Assembly: GCA_963850255.1 (NCBI GenBank)
Contig: CAWKLL010000028.1
Coordinates: 75,434 to 139,433 of the forward strand
Length of the DNA stretch: 64,000 nt
Direction: 5' to 3'
From: J054 sp963850255
GTDB taxonomy: Bacteria; Pseudomonadota; Gammaproteobacteria; Steroidobacterales; GCA-2729495
This document shows positions 1 through 9,754 of this stretch, piece by piece. Each line of letters begins with the position of its first letter. Positions within the stretch are counted from its first letter, which is position 1. The notes beneath the pieces were generated by a model. It did not search any database. It had not been told where the DNA came from and saw only the letters and a program-made list of their open reading frames with translations. Made by a program: the position numbers and the translations under genes.

Positions 1-120
1 CGGTGATTCACTGATCAGGCGGGCCACGTTGACGAAGCCAATTTTTGTCTGCTGCGCGAAGCCGACCCCCGGCACCATCAGCAGGCTCAACACCATCAGC
101 AAGCCTGCGCGCTTAAACAT
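1..120 (-). CDS. skp: Skp/OmpH periplasmic chaperone, N-terminal part
   Basis: The first 40 codons of a Skp (OmpH) family chaperone run off the left edge of the window. The start is ATG at 120; an in-frame ATG at 126 would add two residues. The product has a short basic start, a hydrophobic signal peptide ending near GFAQQ, and then KIGFVNVARLISESP, which is typical of the mature N-terminus of gammaproteobacterial Skp. Skp trimers hold unfolded outer-membrane proteins in the periplasm and deliver them to the Bam complex. The gene lies 30 bp downstream of bamA on the same strand, the usual order. The C-terminal arms are outside the window. Confidence 0.85.
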   Translation of the reverse strand, partial: MFKRAGLLMVLSLLMVPGVGFAQQTKIGFVNVARLISESP

Positions 121-150
121 GTCCATAGCCGTTTTCCTGTAAGCCAAAAA

Positions 151-2595
151 CTAGAATGCCCCGCCAATTGAGAACTGAAAGCCTTCGATTTCATCGCCGT
201 ATCGGCGCCCGTCGCTATCCTTCTCGTTCAGCGGGAAACCGTAACTGAACCGGAACAAGCCAAGCGGCGCCAGCCACTCGGCGGCAATACCCACCGACTG
301 CTTGAGCTCGTCAGCGTCGAAATCATAACTGATCTTGGAAACGCCATCCTGTTCAAAGAACGTAACGCCACCCGTATCAAACACGCCACCAATGTCGTAA
401 AACGCCGAAACCCGGACGCGTGAGCGCCATTTCTGGGGAATCGGCATGATGATTTCCGCGTTGCCGACCGTTAACAAATTGCCGCCGTAAGGATTTCCGA
501 AGCTGTCCCTGGGGCCGATGCTGTTCTCGCGCAATGTACGCACAGAATTCGGGCCGCCGCCAAAATAACGCTTATAGGGTGGTATCGACGAGGAGCTGCC
601 AAAGGCATCGCCGAACGACACCTCGGCTTTGAGCGCCAGCGTGAAATAGCGGGTCAGCGAAAGATACTGCAAGCCGGTATAGGTAATGTTGAAGTACTCA
701 ACATCACTGCCGGGCACGGTGCCGCCCAACAACAAGCGCTGACGTCCGCCGCGGTCAGCAAACAAGGCGCGATTGCGACTGTCGAAAATCCAGCCGGCAA
801 CCAGTTCAAACGTGTCGAAGCCGGTGCCCAGTGTATTTTCTGATACCGGAAACTGGTTGCCATTTTTCAATACCCATTCCTGGGCCTGAAAAGAACTGAA
901 AGTACTGGCCAGCAATTCAGCACGATTCCAGGTTACGCCAAACACCAGGCGTTGAAATTCAGTCAGCGGATAGCCGTATTCCAGCGAAGCACTCAGTGTC
1001 TGAGTCTCGAAATTTGATGCATCAGAGGTGAACTGCGTGATATCCCGATAAGAAAAGCTGACAGTCCGACTAACTTCGTTCTGGGTGCTATAGGGATTGG
1101 TATGCGACAAACTATAAATTGTCCGAAACTGGCCCGTATTAATGTCGGCAGCTATACGATTACCCGTGCCCATAAAATTGGTATGCACGAAGTTGCCATT
1201 CAAAATAAGGCCCTGGGACTCGGAGAAGCCCACACCACCCCCAAACTGACCCGGCAATCCCTCCTTGATGTCGAAATCGACATCAACCAGGTCTGGCGTT
1301 CCGGGTACCGGCGTCGTCTCAACCTCCACGGATTCTACGTAGGGCAGACGCTGCAGTCGCACGCGCGAGCGCTCGACGCGGTTGCTGGATAGGTAGCCAC
1401 CTTCAAACTGACGCATCTCGCGTCGAAAAACCTCATCATTCACCGAGGCGGCGCCATTGAAATTAATGCGCCGCACATAAACGCGGTTTTTCGGATCCAC
1501 ATACAAAGTCAGCGCAACAACTTTGCCTTCTCGATCCAGCTCAGGAACCGGCTCAACATTGGCAAAGGCATAGCCCTCTTCGCCCAGCCGCAAGCGAATC
1601 AACTCAGCACTCTGTGTAATCAGTTGCTGCGAGTAGGTTTGCCCCGGCTTGACCAGGACGTAGGGGCTCAAGGCCGCTTCCGGCAGAACCAGTTCGCCCG
1701 CCAGCCGCACATCTTTAACCTTGTATCGATCGCCTTCGATCAGGTTGACGGTAATGAATATATCTTCCTTGCCAGGCGAAATAGCCACCTGAGTCGATTC
1801 AACACTGAAGTCTGCAAAACCACGATCCATATAGTAGGAACGCAGCGACTCCAGATCGCCAGACAAAGCTTCGCGAGAATAGCGGTCGTCCTGACGAATA
1901 AAGGACAGCAAGTTAGGCGTCTGCAAGGAAAATGCGTCGAGTAGATCCTTGTCCTTGAAGCTGCTGTTCCCGACCACGTTTATCTGCCGGATGCGCGCAC
2001 GGTCGCCTTCCTTGATATTGATTGCGATCCGCACGCGATTATCCGGCAGGTCTTCGACTTCCGTAGCAACGGTAGCTGCGTACTTGCCCTGAGAGAAGTA
2101 CTGGTCGGTTAGCGACTGTTCAACCTCTTCGAGCACGGATCGATTAAAAATCCGCCCTGTCTTGAGACCGATACGGGCCAAGGGTTCTTCGAGATCCTCG
2201 GTCTTAATGTCTTTGTTGCCGGAAATCTCGAATGATTCAATCGAAGGTCGCTCGGCGACTGCGACGATCAAGGTACCTTCGTCCCAGCGAATTTCGACAT
2301 CGCGAAAGAACTCGGTCGCATAGACGGCGCGCAACGCTTCCTGGACCCTTTGCTGATCCAGGCGATCGCCAATATTCACCGGCAAGTAGTTAAACACGGT
2401 ACCTTCGGAGATTCGCTGCAGCCCCTCTACACGAATATCGCGAACGACGAGTGCCTGCTGCTGGGCCTGTGCAGGCGCCTGCTGTGAATACACAGCGAAC
2501 GGCGCCAGCATGAACACAACCGCCATCGCGAGCCGCTTTAGCAGGGTGACCTGCGCAGCGCAAAGCGGGTGTTTATCGAACCACATCGCCATCAT
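151..2595 (-). CDS. bamA: Outer membrane protein assembly factor BamA
   Basis: BamA of 814 residues, the usual length, is the core of the machine that inserts beta-barrel proteins into the outer membrane. An N-terminal signal peptide ends near residue 38 (AVYSQQ). Five POTRA repeats follow, starting near residues 50, 118, 203, 295 and 372; each begins with a pattern like VRDIRVEGL or VRRINFNG. A 16-strand Omp85 barrel then ends in the expected terminal aromatic residue (FQFSIGGAF). The start overlaps the rseP stop in an ATGA arrangement, which implies translational coupling. An internal ATG (codon 4) would also leave a workable signal peptide. One oddity: loop 6, normally VRGF or VRGY, reads VRTL here. 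No frame breaks are seen. Confidence 0.96.
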   Translation of the reverse strand: MMAMWFDKHPLCAAQVTLLKRLAMAVVFMLAPFAVYSQQAPAQAQQQALVVRDIRVEGLQRISEGTVFNYLPVNIGDRLDQQRVQEALRAVYATEFFRDVEIRWDEGTLIVAVAERPSIESFEISGNKDIKTEDLEEPLARIGLKTGRIFNRSVLEEVEQSLTDQYFSQGKYAATVATEVEDLPDNRVRIAINIKEGDRARIRQINVVGNSSFKDKDLLDAFSLQTPNLLSFIRQDDRYSREALSGDLESLRSYYMDRGFADFSVESTQVAISPGKEDIFITVNLIEGDRYKVKDVRLAGELVLPEAALSPYVLVKPGQTYSQQLITQSAELIRLRLGEEGYAFANVEPVPELDREGKVVALTLYVDPKNRVYVRRINFNGAASVNDEVFRREMRQFEGGYLSSNRVERSRVRLQRLPYVESVEVETTPVPGTPDLVDVDFDIKEGLPGQFGGGVGFSESQGLILNGNFVHTNFMGTGNRIAADINTGQFRTIYSLSHTNPYSTQNEVSRTVSFSYRDITQFTSDASNFETQTLSASLEYGYPLTEFQRLVFGVTWNRAELLASTFSSFQAQEWVLKNGNQFPVSENTLGTGFDTFELVAGWIFDSRNRALFADRGGRQRLLLGGTVPGSDVEYFNITYTGLQYLSLTRYFTLALKAEVSFGDAFGSSSSIPPYKRYFGGGPNSVRTLRENSIGPRDSFGNPYGGNLLTVGNAEIIMPIPQKWRSRVRVSAFYDIGGVFDTGGVTFFEQDGVSKISYDFDADELKQSVGIAAEWLAPLGLFRFSYGFPLNEKDSDGRRYGDEIEGFQFSIGGAF

Positions 2596-3962
2596 CCAAG
2601 CAGTCTGGAAATGTCGTTGTAAAAAGCAAAACTCATCAGCACGATAAGAAACAAAATGCCCACTTGCTGGCCAATCATCTGGGCACGATCAGACAGCGGC
2701 GAACCTTTTATACCCTCGGCAAGCTGATAGACGATTTGCCCGCCATCCAGCATGGGTATCGGCAACAGGTTAAGTATTCCCAGGCTAATGCTGACGATGG
2801 CCAGAAAACCGACGAAGGACGACCAGCCGCTGCTGGCGCTATAGCCGGCAAACTGAGCAATATTGATCGGCCCGCTGATGTTTTTCACCGATACATCGCC
2901 GGTCAGCATGCGCCCGATCATTCGCACCGTGAGTTCGGACATGTTCCAGCTTTTGCTAACGGCTGCGTTCAAAGCCGGCAGCAAAGAATAACGCTGGGTG
3001 GCACGCATATCGGCATACAAATCGTCGGCCACCTGCACCGATGCACCAATGCGTCCGATTCTTGTACCTGAATCATCCGTCGCCTCACCGATAGTAATCG
3101 GCAGAGTCACTCGGCGACCGTCGCGTTGCAGCTCCAGGTCGAGCGTAGCGCCAGGCTGGCTGCGAACCAGACTCACCCAATCAGACCATTGCGCCACCGC
3201 CTGCCCGTCGGCGCTCAGGATCAGGTCCCCCGACCGCAGACCCGCTGCTTCAGCTGCTCCGCCGGGCGTGAGCTGATCAAGTACCGGCGGGATGAACGGC
3301 GCCCACGGCCGCAGTCCGATGGTGGAAAACAGCGCGCCCGGCTCGGTCAGCTCGGCTACGCGTGTCGCCGTAGGCAACAACAGGCTGCGCTGCAGTCCGT
3401 CACCATTACGCACTTCTATGCGCAGGTCACCGTTGCCCAGCAACTCATCCAACATCGCAATGACGGCGCCCTCCCAGGTCTCCACCGGGCGTTCACCCAC
3501 GGCCACGATCTGGTCGGCATAGAGCAATCCAGCCTGCGCCGCCATGGAGTCGGCTTCTATTTCACCGACTACCGGTTTCAAACCGGGAACACCGGCGACA
3601 AACATCAGCCAGTAAGCCAGAACTGCAAAGATGAAGTTCAGCGCCGGGCCTGCAAACAGAATCGCAACACGTGCAGCAACGGGCTGCCGATTAAATGCCC
3701 GTGGGAGTTCCTCGGGCGCCACGTCACTATCGCGCTCATCCAGCAATCTGACGTAACCGCCGACTGGAATCGCCGACAGGCAATACTCGGTCTGATCGGG
3801 TCCGGCACGGCGCAGCCACAGCGGGCGACCAAAGCCGATGGAGTAACGCAACACCTTGACACCGCAGATGCGGGCCACAATGTAGTGACCCCATTCATGC
3901 ACGGCCACAAGGATCGCAATTGCGAACAGAAATGCAAATACCGAGGTGAAGAAACCGATCAT
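2592..3962 (-). CDS. rseP: Site-2 intramembrane zinc metalloprotease RseP
   Basis: RseP is an inner-membrane zinc protease that cleaves the anti-sigma factor RseA during the sigma-E envelope stress response. I start it at ATG 3962, giving 456 residues (E. coli 450). With this start the active-site HEWGH falls at residues 22-26, as in E. coli. The open frame continues upstream to 4064, but those 34 codons look like a dxr remnant rather than RseP. Two PDZ domains occupy the middle, with GLKPVVGEIEADSMAAQAG opening the first. The C-terminal membrane part has the NLLPIPMLDGG motif that supplies the third zinc ligand. It overlaps bamA by 4 bp and fits the conserved rseP-bamA-skp cluster. Confidence 0.95.
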   Translation of the reverse strand: MIGFFTSVFAFLFAIAILVAVHEWGHYIVARICGVKVLRYSIGFGRPLWLRRAGPDQTEYCLSAIPVGGYVRLLDERDSDVAPEELPRAFNRQPVAARVAILFAGPALNFIFAVLAYWLMFVAGVPGLKPVVGEIEADSMAAQAGLLYADQIVAVGERPVETWEGAVIAMLDELLGNGDLRIEVRNGDGLQRSLLLPTATRVAELTEPGALFSTIGLRPWAPFIPPVLDQLTPGGAAEAAGLRSGDLILSADGQAVAQWSDWVSLVRSQPGATLDLELQRDGRRVTLPITIGEATDDSGTRIGRIGASVQVADDLYADMRATQRYSLLPALNAAVSKSWNMSELTVRMIGRMLTGDVSVKNISGPINIAQFAGYSASSGWSSFVGFLAIVSISLGILNLLPIPMLDGGQIVYQLAEGIKGSPLSDRAQMIGQQVGILFLIVLMSFAFYNDISRLLG

Positions 3963-4049
3963 AGTCAGGGTTTGTACCTTAGTCGTCCTTTGACACGCGC
4001 ACAGACGTCGACTGATTCCCGCCGACCCGTAATGATCGCAACCCGGCAT
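3963..4049 (-). pseudogene. dxr: Possible remnant of the dxr 5' end between cdsA and rseP
   Basis: Only about 110 bp separate cdsA from rseP, where gammaproteobacteria usually carry dxr (DXP reductoisomerase, about 1.2 kb, MEP isoprenoid pathway). Read on the minus strand and allowing small frame jumps, the spacer yields VAII, then GS.G.S, then DVCAR, then KVQTLT, directly before the RseP start. This follows the order of the conserved DXR N-terminus (VxILGATGSIGxSTLDVxxRHPxxxxVxxLTA). The likeness is short and depends on jumping frames, so it may be chance. If right, most of dxr has been deleted from the genome or from the assembly. Confidence 0.35.
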
Positions 4050-4071
4050 CCCGGCGCGCAACACCCATATT

Positions 4072-4503
4072 TCAAAATGTCACCAATCCCGACCACTGCA
4101 TTTGCAAGGCAAATAGCGGCACCGCGCTACTCACACCGTCAACCCGGTCAAGCACGCCGCCATGGCCCGGAAACAGGCTGCCGCTATCTTTCAGGCCGGC
4201 ATTGCGCTTAAACAGGCTAACAGTAAGATCACCTAATACAGATATCAGCGCCAGGCTGAGCGCCACAGGCAGCATCAGCCCCGAAGACATGCCAAGCAGC
4301 CAGGACCCGCACCAGGCGACCAGCAGTGCCGCCAGCAGTCCGCCCAGCACGCCCTCCCAGGTCTTTCCGGGACTTACTGCCGGCGCAAGCTTGACCCGCC
4401 CGAAGCGGCGACCTGCGAAATAAGCGCCAACATCGGCGGCCCAGACCACAGCCAGGGCAAATAGCAGCAGTGCGGGTCCGGCAGCAGCCGTAGCAGTATT
4501 CGA
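4072..4503 (-). pseudogene. cdsA: CdsA phosphatidate cytidylyltransferase, 5' end lost at the join
   Basis: This is the C-terminal half of CDP-diglyceride synthase, a membrane enzyme making CDP-diacylglycerol from phosphatidate and CTP for phospholipid synthesis. The frame reads GPALLLFALAVVWAADVGAYFAGRRFG, then VSPGKTWEG, and then carries the family signature SLFKRNAGLKDSGSLFPGHGG followed by VLDRVD. It ends at a TGA at 4072-4074. Upstream the CdsA-like sequence stops near 4500, where GC-rich bacterial DNA changes to AT-rich DNA. About 140 N-terminal residues and the start codon are therefore missing. A GTG at 4449 is only an internal valine, not a start. The truncation coincides with the bacterial/algal boundary. 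Confidence 0.88.
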
Positions 4504-4510
4504 TTGAAAT
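4495..4510. other. Junction between bacterial and algal DNA
   Basis: To the left is GC-rich, intronless bacterial coding sequence with a 4-bp gene overlap. To the right is AT-rich intergenic DNA followed by a spliced LRR gene. The change falls inside a cdsA codon near 4500-4503. I see no target-site duplication, LTR or integrase at the boundary. Confidence 0.8.
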
Positions 4511-4645
4511 TACGTCATACAATTGTTCATCATAATACACGTCTTGTTATAAAGGCGTATCGTATCAATCTGTATGCATTGAAAACGGGGTTTATACTGG
4601 GTTCATCTTCCCTGTTTATAATAGATCTAGTTTCCAAACTCACTT

Positions 4646-7600
4646 TCAATCAAAGCACTTGGTACAGCACGAGCACGTCACCTTGGGATCGGCACCGGCA
4701 CAGTCTGCCCACAGATGATTGATGCTGCCACCAAAGGCTGATATTCTATTACAAACCATTATCGGCATTCCCCCCTCTATATTGTTCTTATGTATCGTCA
4801 GCACCTGGAGACTGCCGAGCAATCCTATGGCAGGCGGTATGGTCCCCGTTAATAAGTTGTTGTGAAGCTGAATGAAGTAGGCCCCCCTCACGCCAGCGAG
4901 GGGGCTGATGTTGCCCGATAGCATATTACTATTCAGGTCAACAACGCCAAGCTTTGGTGCATCCCCAAGAGTTTCGGGTAAAGACCCCGTCAGCATGTTA
5001 AAGTCCAGATCGAGTTCTCGTAGTTCTTGTAGGTTACCAATTTCATTGGGAATGCGTCCGCCTATCTCGCCCTTTTCAAGGCTTAATATCTCAAGCTTAC
5101 TGAAGGATCCAATCTCGTACGGTATAGATCCACTCAAACCATTGTTTTCTATAAGAGGTTTGAGTGTTGGAGCAAAGGTGGTGATATGTAGTGTTAGGAA
5201 TGTCCAAGATGGAGACATAAATCTCTGTGCACACTCAACATTTCTCTCAATGTATGTCAACTGACTTACCAAATTCTATGTGCGTAATCTCTCCGTCTCG
5301 GTTGCACGTAATGCCCATCCACAAACACTCTCCCGCAGACCCGAGAAACTCTTGATTACCAGCTCCCTTTTCTACCCAGTTCTGCCCATTTGTTGAATAA
5401 TAGAACAATGCGGCCAAGTATCGCTGCGCAAGGCGTTCGTCACCGGGACACATCTGCGTTGGATCTCTGTTTAATATCCACCAAAGAGCCTGAGCTTGAG
5501 GACTACCGGTAGTCAAGAGATTACCTCTAGTTGAGACACCCGCCCCTGCTAGAGTGTTTGCAATGGCTTCCTTCCTTGCGCTTTTGGAAATACCACCGCA
5601 CATGGCAGTAGGCTCACTTGTGAAGGGAGATGGTGCATAGGTTGGTTCTGCAGTAGGATTGGGTGTTGGTTGCTTTGATGGGCTTGCGGTCGGCGATGAA
5701 GACGGCGAAGCTGTTGTAGGAGCAGCTGTAGGAGCAGCTGTAGGAGGATCTGGCACTGAGGGATTGCCCAAATCGTCTCCGTAGTTACCATCGTCTCTGT
5801 TGGTTGAGGACCCATCATAAGGATAACATGTTGTACAGCAAACGCAAGATACTGTTCCTCCATCTGCCGGACTTGAGCAGTCCGCCTCCAAGTACTCCAG
5901 CTGCCCTTCGATACGAAGGGCACAAAAGCCAAGAGCAATATTTCCACTGAGTTGGTTATCATGTATCGCGAATACCTCTGCATACAGAAGGCAAGGACGT
6001 TTAGAGTTAATAACATATGAAAGGGTTAGATTGGGACGGATGAAGAAATAATCGTCAGCAAGCAGAGCTGGAAACAACATGATCAAAAAGCATCTATTCA
6101 TCATCAAACATGATCATACTCACGAAGTTTTTGCAATGAACCCAATGCCTCGGGGACAGTGCCACTAAAGAAATTGGACTGCAGCTGGATGAAGAACAAG
6201 TTGGATAGGCCAGACAATACGTCGATACTCCCGGAGAGATCATTGTGATTCACATCAATTAACTTCAGATTCGATAAATATTGAAGTGACGATGGCAACG
6301 TCCCCCAGAGCTTGTTGTAGTCCATATCGAGCTTCTCCAGGTCGGTAAGAGCACCAATAGTTTCCGGAATTGGCCCCGAAAGCTGTCCACGCTCCATGCG
6401 GATCGTCTTCAATGTATGCAAGGCACCTATTTCCGACGGGATGGTACCACTTAGACCATTCTCTTCAAATGCAATCTTGGTGACAAAGTTGTCAGCATTA
6501 CATCCGATTCCGGACCACACACACTCGTGATAATTACTTAGGTATCTCTCCCCTATCACACAGGCATTGGCGATATCCTCCGTCTTTGAGCACGTCAACC
6601 AAGTCTCGTCGCCACCGGTTGAATAGTAGAGCACTGCCAAGACGTACCGTTGGATAAGATGTATATCGTCTGCACATAGATACGAAGGATCCTCAAACAC
6701 AAGCCAATCAACTGCTTTGCCCTGAGGTGTCGTCGTTCTTCGCAAATCAGTTGCGTCTGATATAGATTCAAGTTGCTTCAAAATGGAAGAATGACGCTCT
6801 ACCTCATCCATGTTGCATTGAATGGTAGGTTCTGATGTCGGAGCATAGGTGGGAAAGCTCGTCGGGACAAAAGTAGGGAGATGCGTTGGCTCCGCCGTAG
6901 TTGGTTCTTTCGTAGAATAAGTAGTAGGAAAGGACGATGGCTGCGCGGTAGTAGGAGAGGGCGATGGCTTCGCCGTAGTAGGAGAGGGCGAGGGCTGTGC
7001 CGTACTAGGAGAGGGCGAGGGCTGTGCGGTGGTAGGAGAGGCTGTGGCCCTAACCTCAACTGTTGGTGATCCTGTTGGTTCGATAATACCGCCGTCTCTG
7101 AACTCTTGTTCTGGCCCACGATCGTCACTAATGCCAGTCATTCCACCAGCTGGAACACTATCATCCGGAGCTGCACCGTTATTAGGCTCAGCATCTCCTG
7201 TAGAACCGCTATCCGCACCACCGTCCTCTTGAGCTGCATCATCTGAGGCGCCGCCGTCTGGAGTACTGACATCTGCAGCACCGTCCTCTGGTTGAGCGGC
7301 ACCGTCTACAGCACCCTCATCTGCAGCGCCATCTTCTGGAACACCATCATCTGCAGGTGCTTCTGCACGGGCATCATCTTCGGCACCGGAGCCATCATCC
7401 TGCTGTGGCCTTTCACCCAATCCACTGTCGCCATCTCCAGCCTCCTCGTCAGGGAGAGGGACTGCACCGCCGCACGTACTATCAAATTCAACACAAGCCG
7501 TCCCATCCGTGAATCCATTGCACATGGTACTCGTACTTAAGGCTAGGTTGGCACATCCGTAGTTGCGATCGGCTCTTGTCCTGATGTAGATGTTGGTACC

Positions 7601-8736
7601 GCCTGTGTTGTATTCCTGATAAATGGCAGGACCTGCCACGGCGGCTAAGTTGGACATGAACCGCGAATCGCTTACGATGAGCGTTGATGCAGCGGCAGCT
7701 GATTTAGACTCGCCGAGTTTCCGTTCACTTCGTTCTTCAACACGGTATTGTCGTCCATATCGTCCTGGTTTTCTGGATGTAGCATGATCACTTCCCTTGA
7801 GGACTCGACCGTGCTGCTGCCGCCGCTGCCGCTTCTGCTCCGTATCACCGTCGGCCTCCACGGACAAGACGCGATTATCATCGTAATCTTCATCCACGAG
7901 CTTGAGAGCGCCGCCCTGTAAACGTAGATGGAGAAGAAATGAAAATGAAGTATTCAAAGAAAGAGAATATGTAATCGAATTAGATGCATACGATGGTGTA
8001 GACCAATGTTAGTTCAGCCATGACAAAATTCAAAAATGGACAAGTCAATTGAATTTGCAAAACTTACCACACCAATAGATGCTCTATTACCTCTAAAAAG
8101 ACAATCTCTAACCTCCACGACACTACCCACGCCACTAAGTGCCCCACCACCCCAGGCGGCATTGCGATTGAATTCACATCCCACCACAAGGGTGTCTTCA
8201 CTGTACCGTCCCAACACAACTGCACCACCGTCTCCCGCCACCCTAATGTTATTGCGAAAGACGCAATTGGATATCGTAGTGCCGTAAACGTATTCACCAA
8301 CGCTTATGGCGCTGTGCTGGGAGTTGGCAAAGGTCATTCCAACAATGGCGACGGAGTCGGCAAGGATGTTGAAGTGCCGAGCAGCGCCTCGGATGGTACA
8401 ACCGTTCGGTGTGATTTCACCGTCATTTTCATCATTGAGCGACTGCATTACGGCATCACCGGCACCATCGGCTGTATCACCCACCTGGCATGCCAGTGTC
8501 AAACGCTTCTTGTACAGATCGATGCCATCAGATGCGGTGCCCGCGTGAGTAATATCGAAGGGACAAAGGACCAAAGTTCTTTGATTCCTTTTGAGGGATA
8601 GGACGGCCGTACGAATATCGGACCACGATGATACAGTGGTGCAGCCAACGGCTTGGGTTGGAGTTGACAGTAGTGTGCACAGGAGGAGAAGGGGTAGGAT
8701 TGCCGATAGGCTGGCGCGAGGACGAAGGAATGTCAT
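4646..8736 (-). CDS. Secreted beta-helix and double LRR protein (4 exons)
   Basis: The exons are 8736-8068, 7915-6124, 5977-5270 and 5148-4646. All introns are GT-AG and phases agree, giving 1,223 residues. Exon 1 encodes a signal peptide (LLLLCTLLSTPTQA) and a region of short repeated strands (SAISVGEYVYGTTISNCVFRNN) resembling a right-handed parallel beta-helix. Exon 2 has an acidic Ala/Asp/Gly-rich stretch, a Pro/Ser/Thr stalk with repeated SPSPTTA units, a Cys-containing cap and leucine-rich repeats (NGLSGTIPSEIGALHTL). LRR coding resumes across the exon 2/3 join and ends in a Cys-rich tail. Exons 3-4 repeat the whole stalk-cap-LRR-Cys tail layout, ending CSCCTKCFD. The plant-type LRR suggests protein or glycan binding at the cell surface. 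A cell-wall or adhesion role is inference; there is no kinase domain and no C-terminal membrane anchor. Confidence 0.82.
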
Positions 8737-9754
8737 TGTATATATTTGCTTTACGTGTTCTGGGTACTAGTACGTGGTTGGGACCTGACCTGCTAGTGAG
8801 CTGGCGAGTATGACGAGCAGGGACCGATCAATCGCGACAGTTCACGTTACGATGAGTTGTTTTGTTAACTGTAATCTCTTTATCCAGTGGCGTCGCACTG
8901 CAACAATGGTCTTCGAATGTAATGCAACAAATAAATAAGTCAGGTATCGTCACGACTTGGGACTTGAATGACTCGGCCTTTCGATCTTGCGAGTAGAGGA
9001 ACTCGGAAGTACAAGGAAACTCTTTAGACTGTCGCAAAAGCCCGATTGGCGATCGTATGAAATTCGTCGGCGCCGGAGCCATCTATTGCCCCGCGAGGAC
9101 GAAGGCAGGCTATCTGGTGTAGGCTACTCAGACTTATGGCGGTACGTAACGTGAGAGATCATTCGGTTCAACATGTGCAGCGAGGGAGGTCAGGCGCTCA
9201 GCTCTTTCTTATGTACATACTATTCATGAAATTGATGATTGACGTGTTAGCGAGCGGATCGGCGAGCTATTTATTCGGAAACAAATATTATTCATAATAT
9301 TGGCAGGCTCGAGGAGCCAGATCCCCTCGTTTACCCTGATTCGGGTTATAGTTTTCTGCCTCGTCAGTCGCCACTCTGAAGCTTCTCTCTAGCTCTGACT
9401 ACTGTACCTGTACGTAGTAGCTACCGTCTGTGTTGGCGTGTCGGATGAGCTTTTGGCCTACCGTACTAGTACGGAAGAGACTTTACGTAACCAATTTCAG
9501 GATTGCATTACTTAAAATCATTAGTAACATGTAATATCTACATGCAGTACATGTAGCTGCACCGCAAGCACGCATTATCTTTAAAGCCGCAATTGAAAGC
9601 CGTGGATTGGCTTCAGCTTACGAGTAGTAGAGGCCACATACTAAAATCTACTAGAGTATGTACCTGAAGCATGTCTCAACTTCCTGTTTGCTTTATCACT
9701 TAATTTTTGGAAGGCGCCCAATCCACAATGTGCTGAAATGCCACTCCCTTATTG
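8737..9754. other. Intergenic, no gene seen
   Basis: This 1 kb AT-rich stretch contains only short open frames with no coding character. It is rich in small palindromes such as TACATGTA and ACTAGT. It probably holds the divergent-side promoter of the LRR gene (near 8740-8900) and the 3' flank of the gene ending at 9755. Confidence 0.6.

Noticed and set aside
3126..4211. Long plus-strand frame opposite rseP
   Set aside because: Mirror of a GC-rich bacterial gene with strong codon bias; rseP itself is unmistakable.
4072..8736. Idea that the bacterial operon is expressed by the alga
   Set aside because: No promoter, intron gain, targeting signal or codon change is seen; the genes keep bacterial overlaps and signal peptides.
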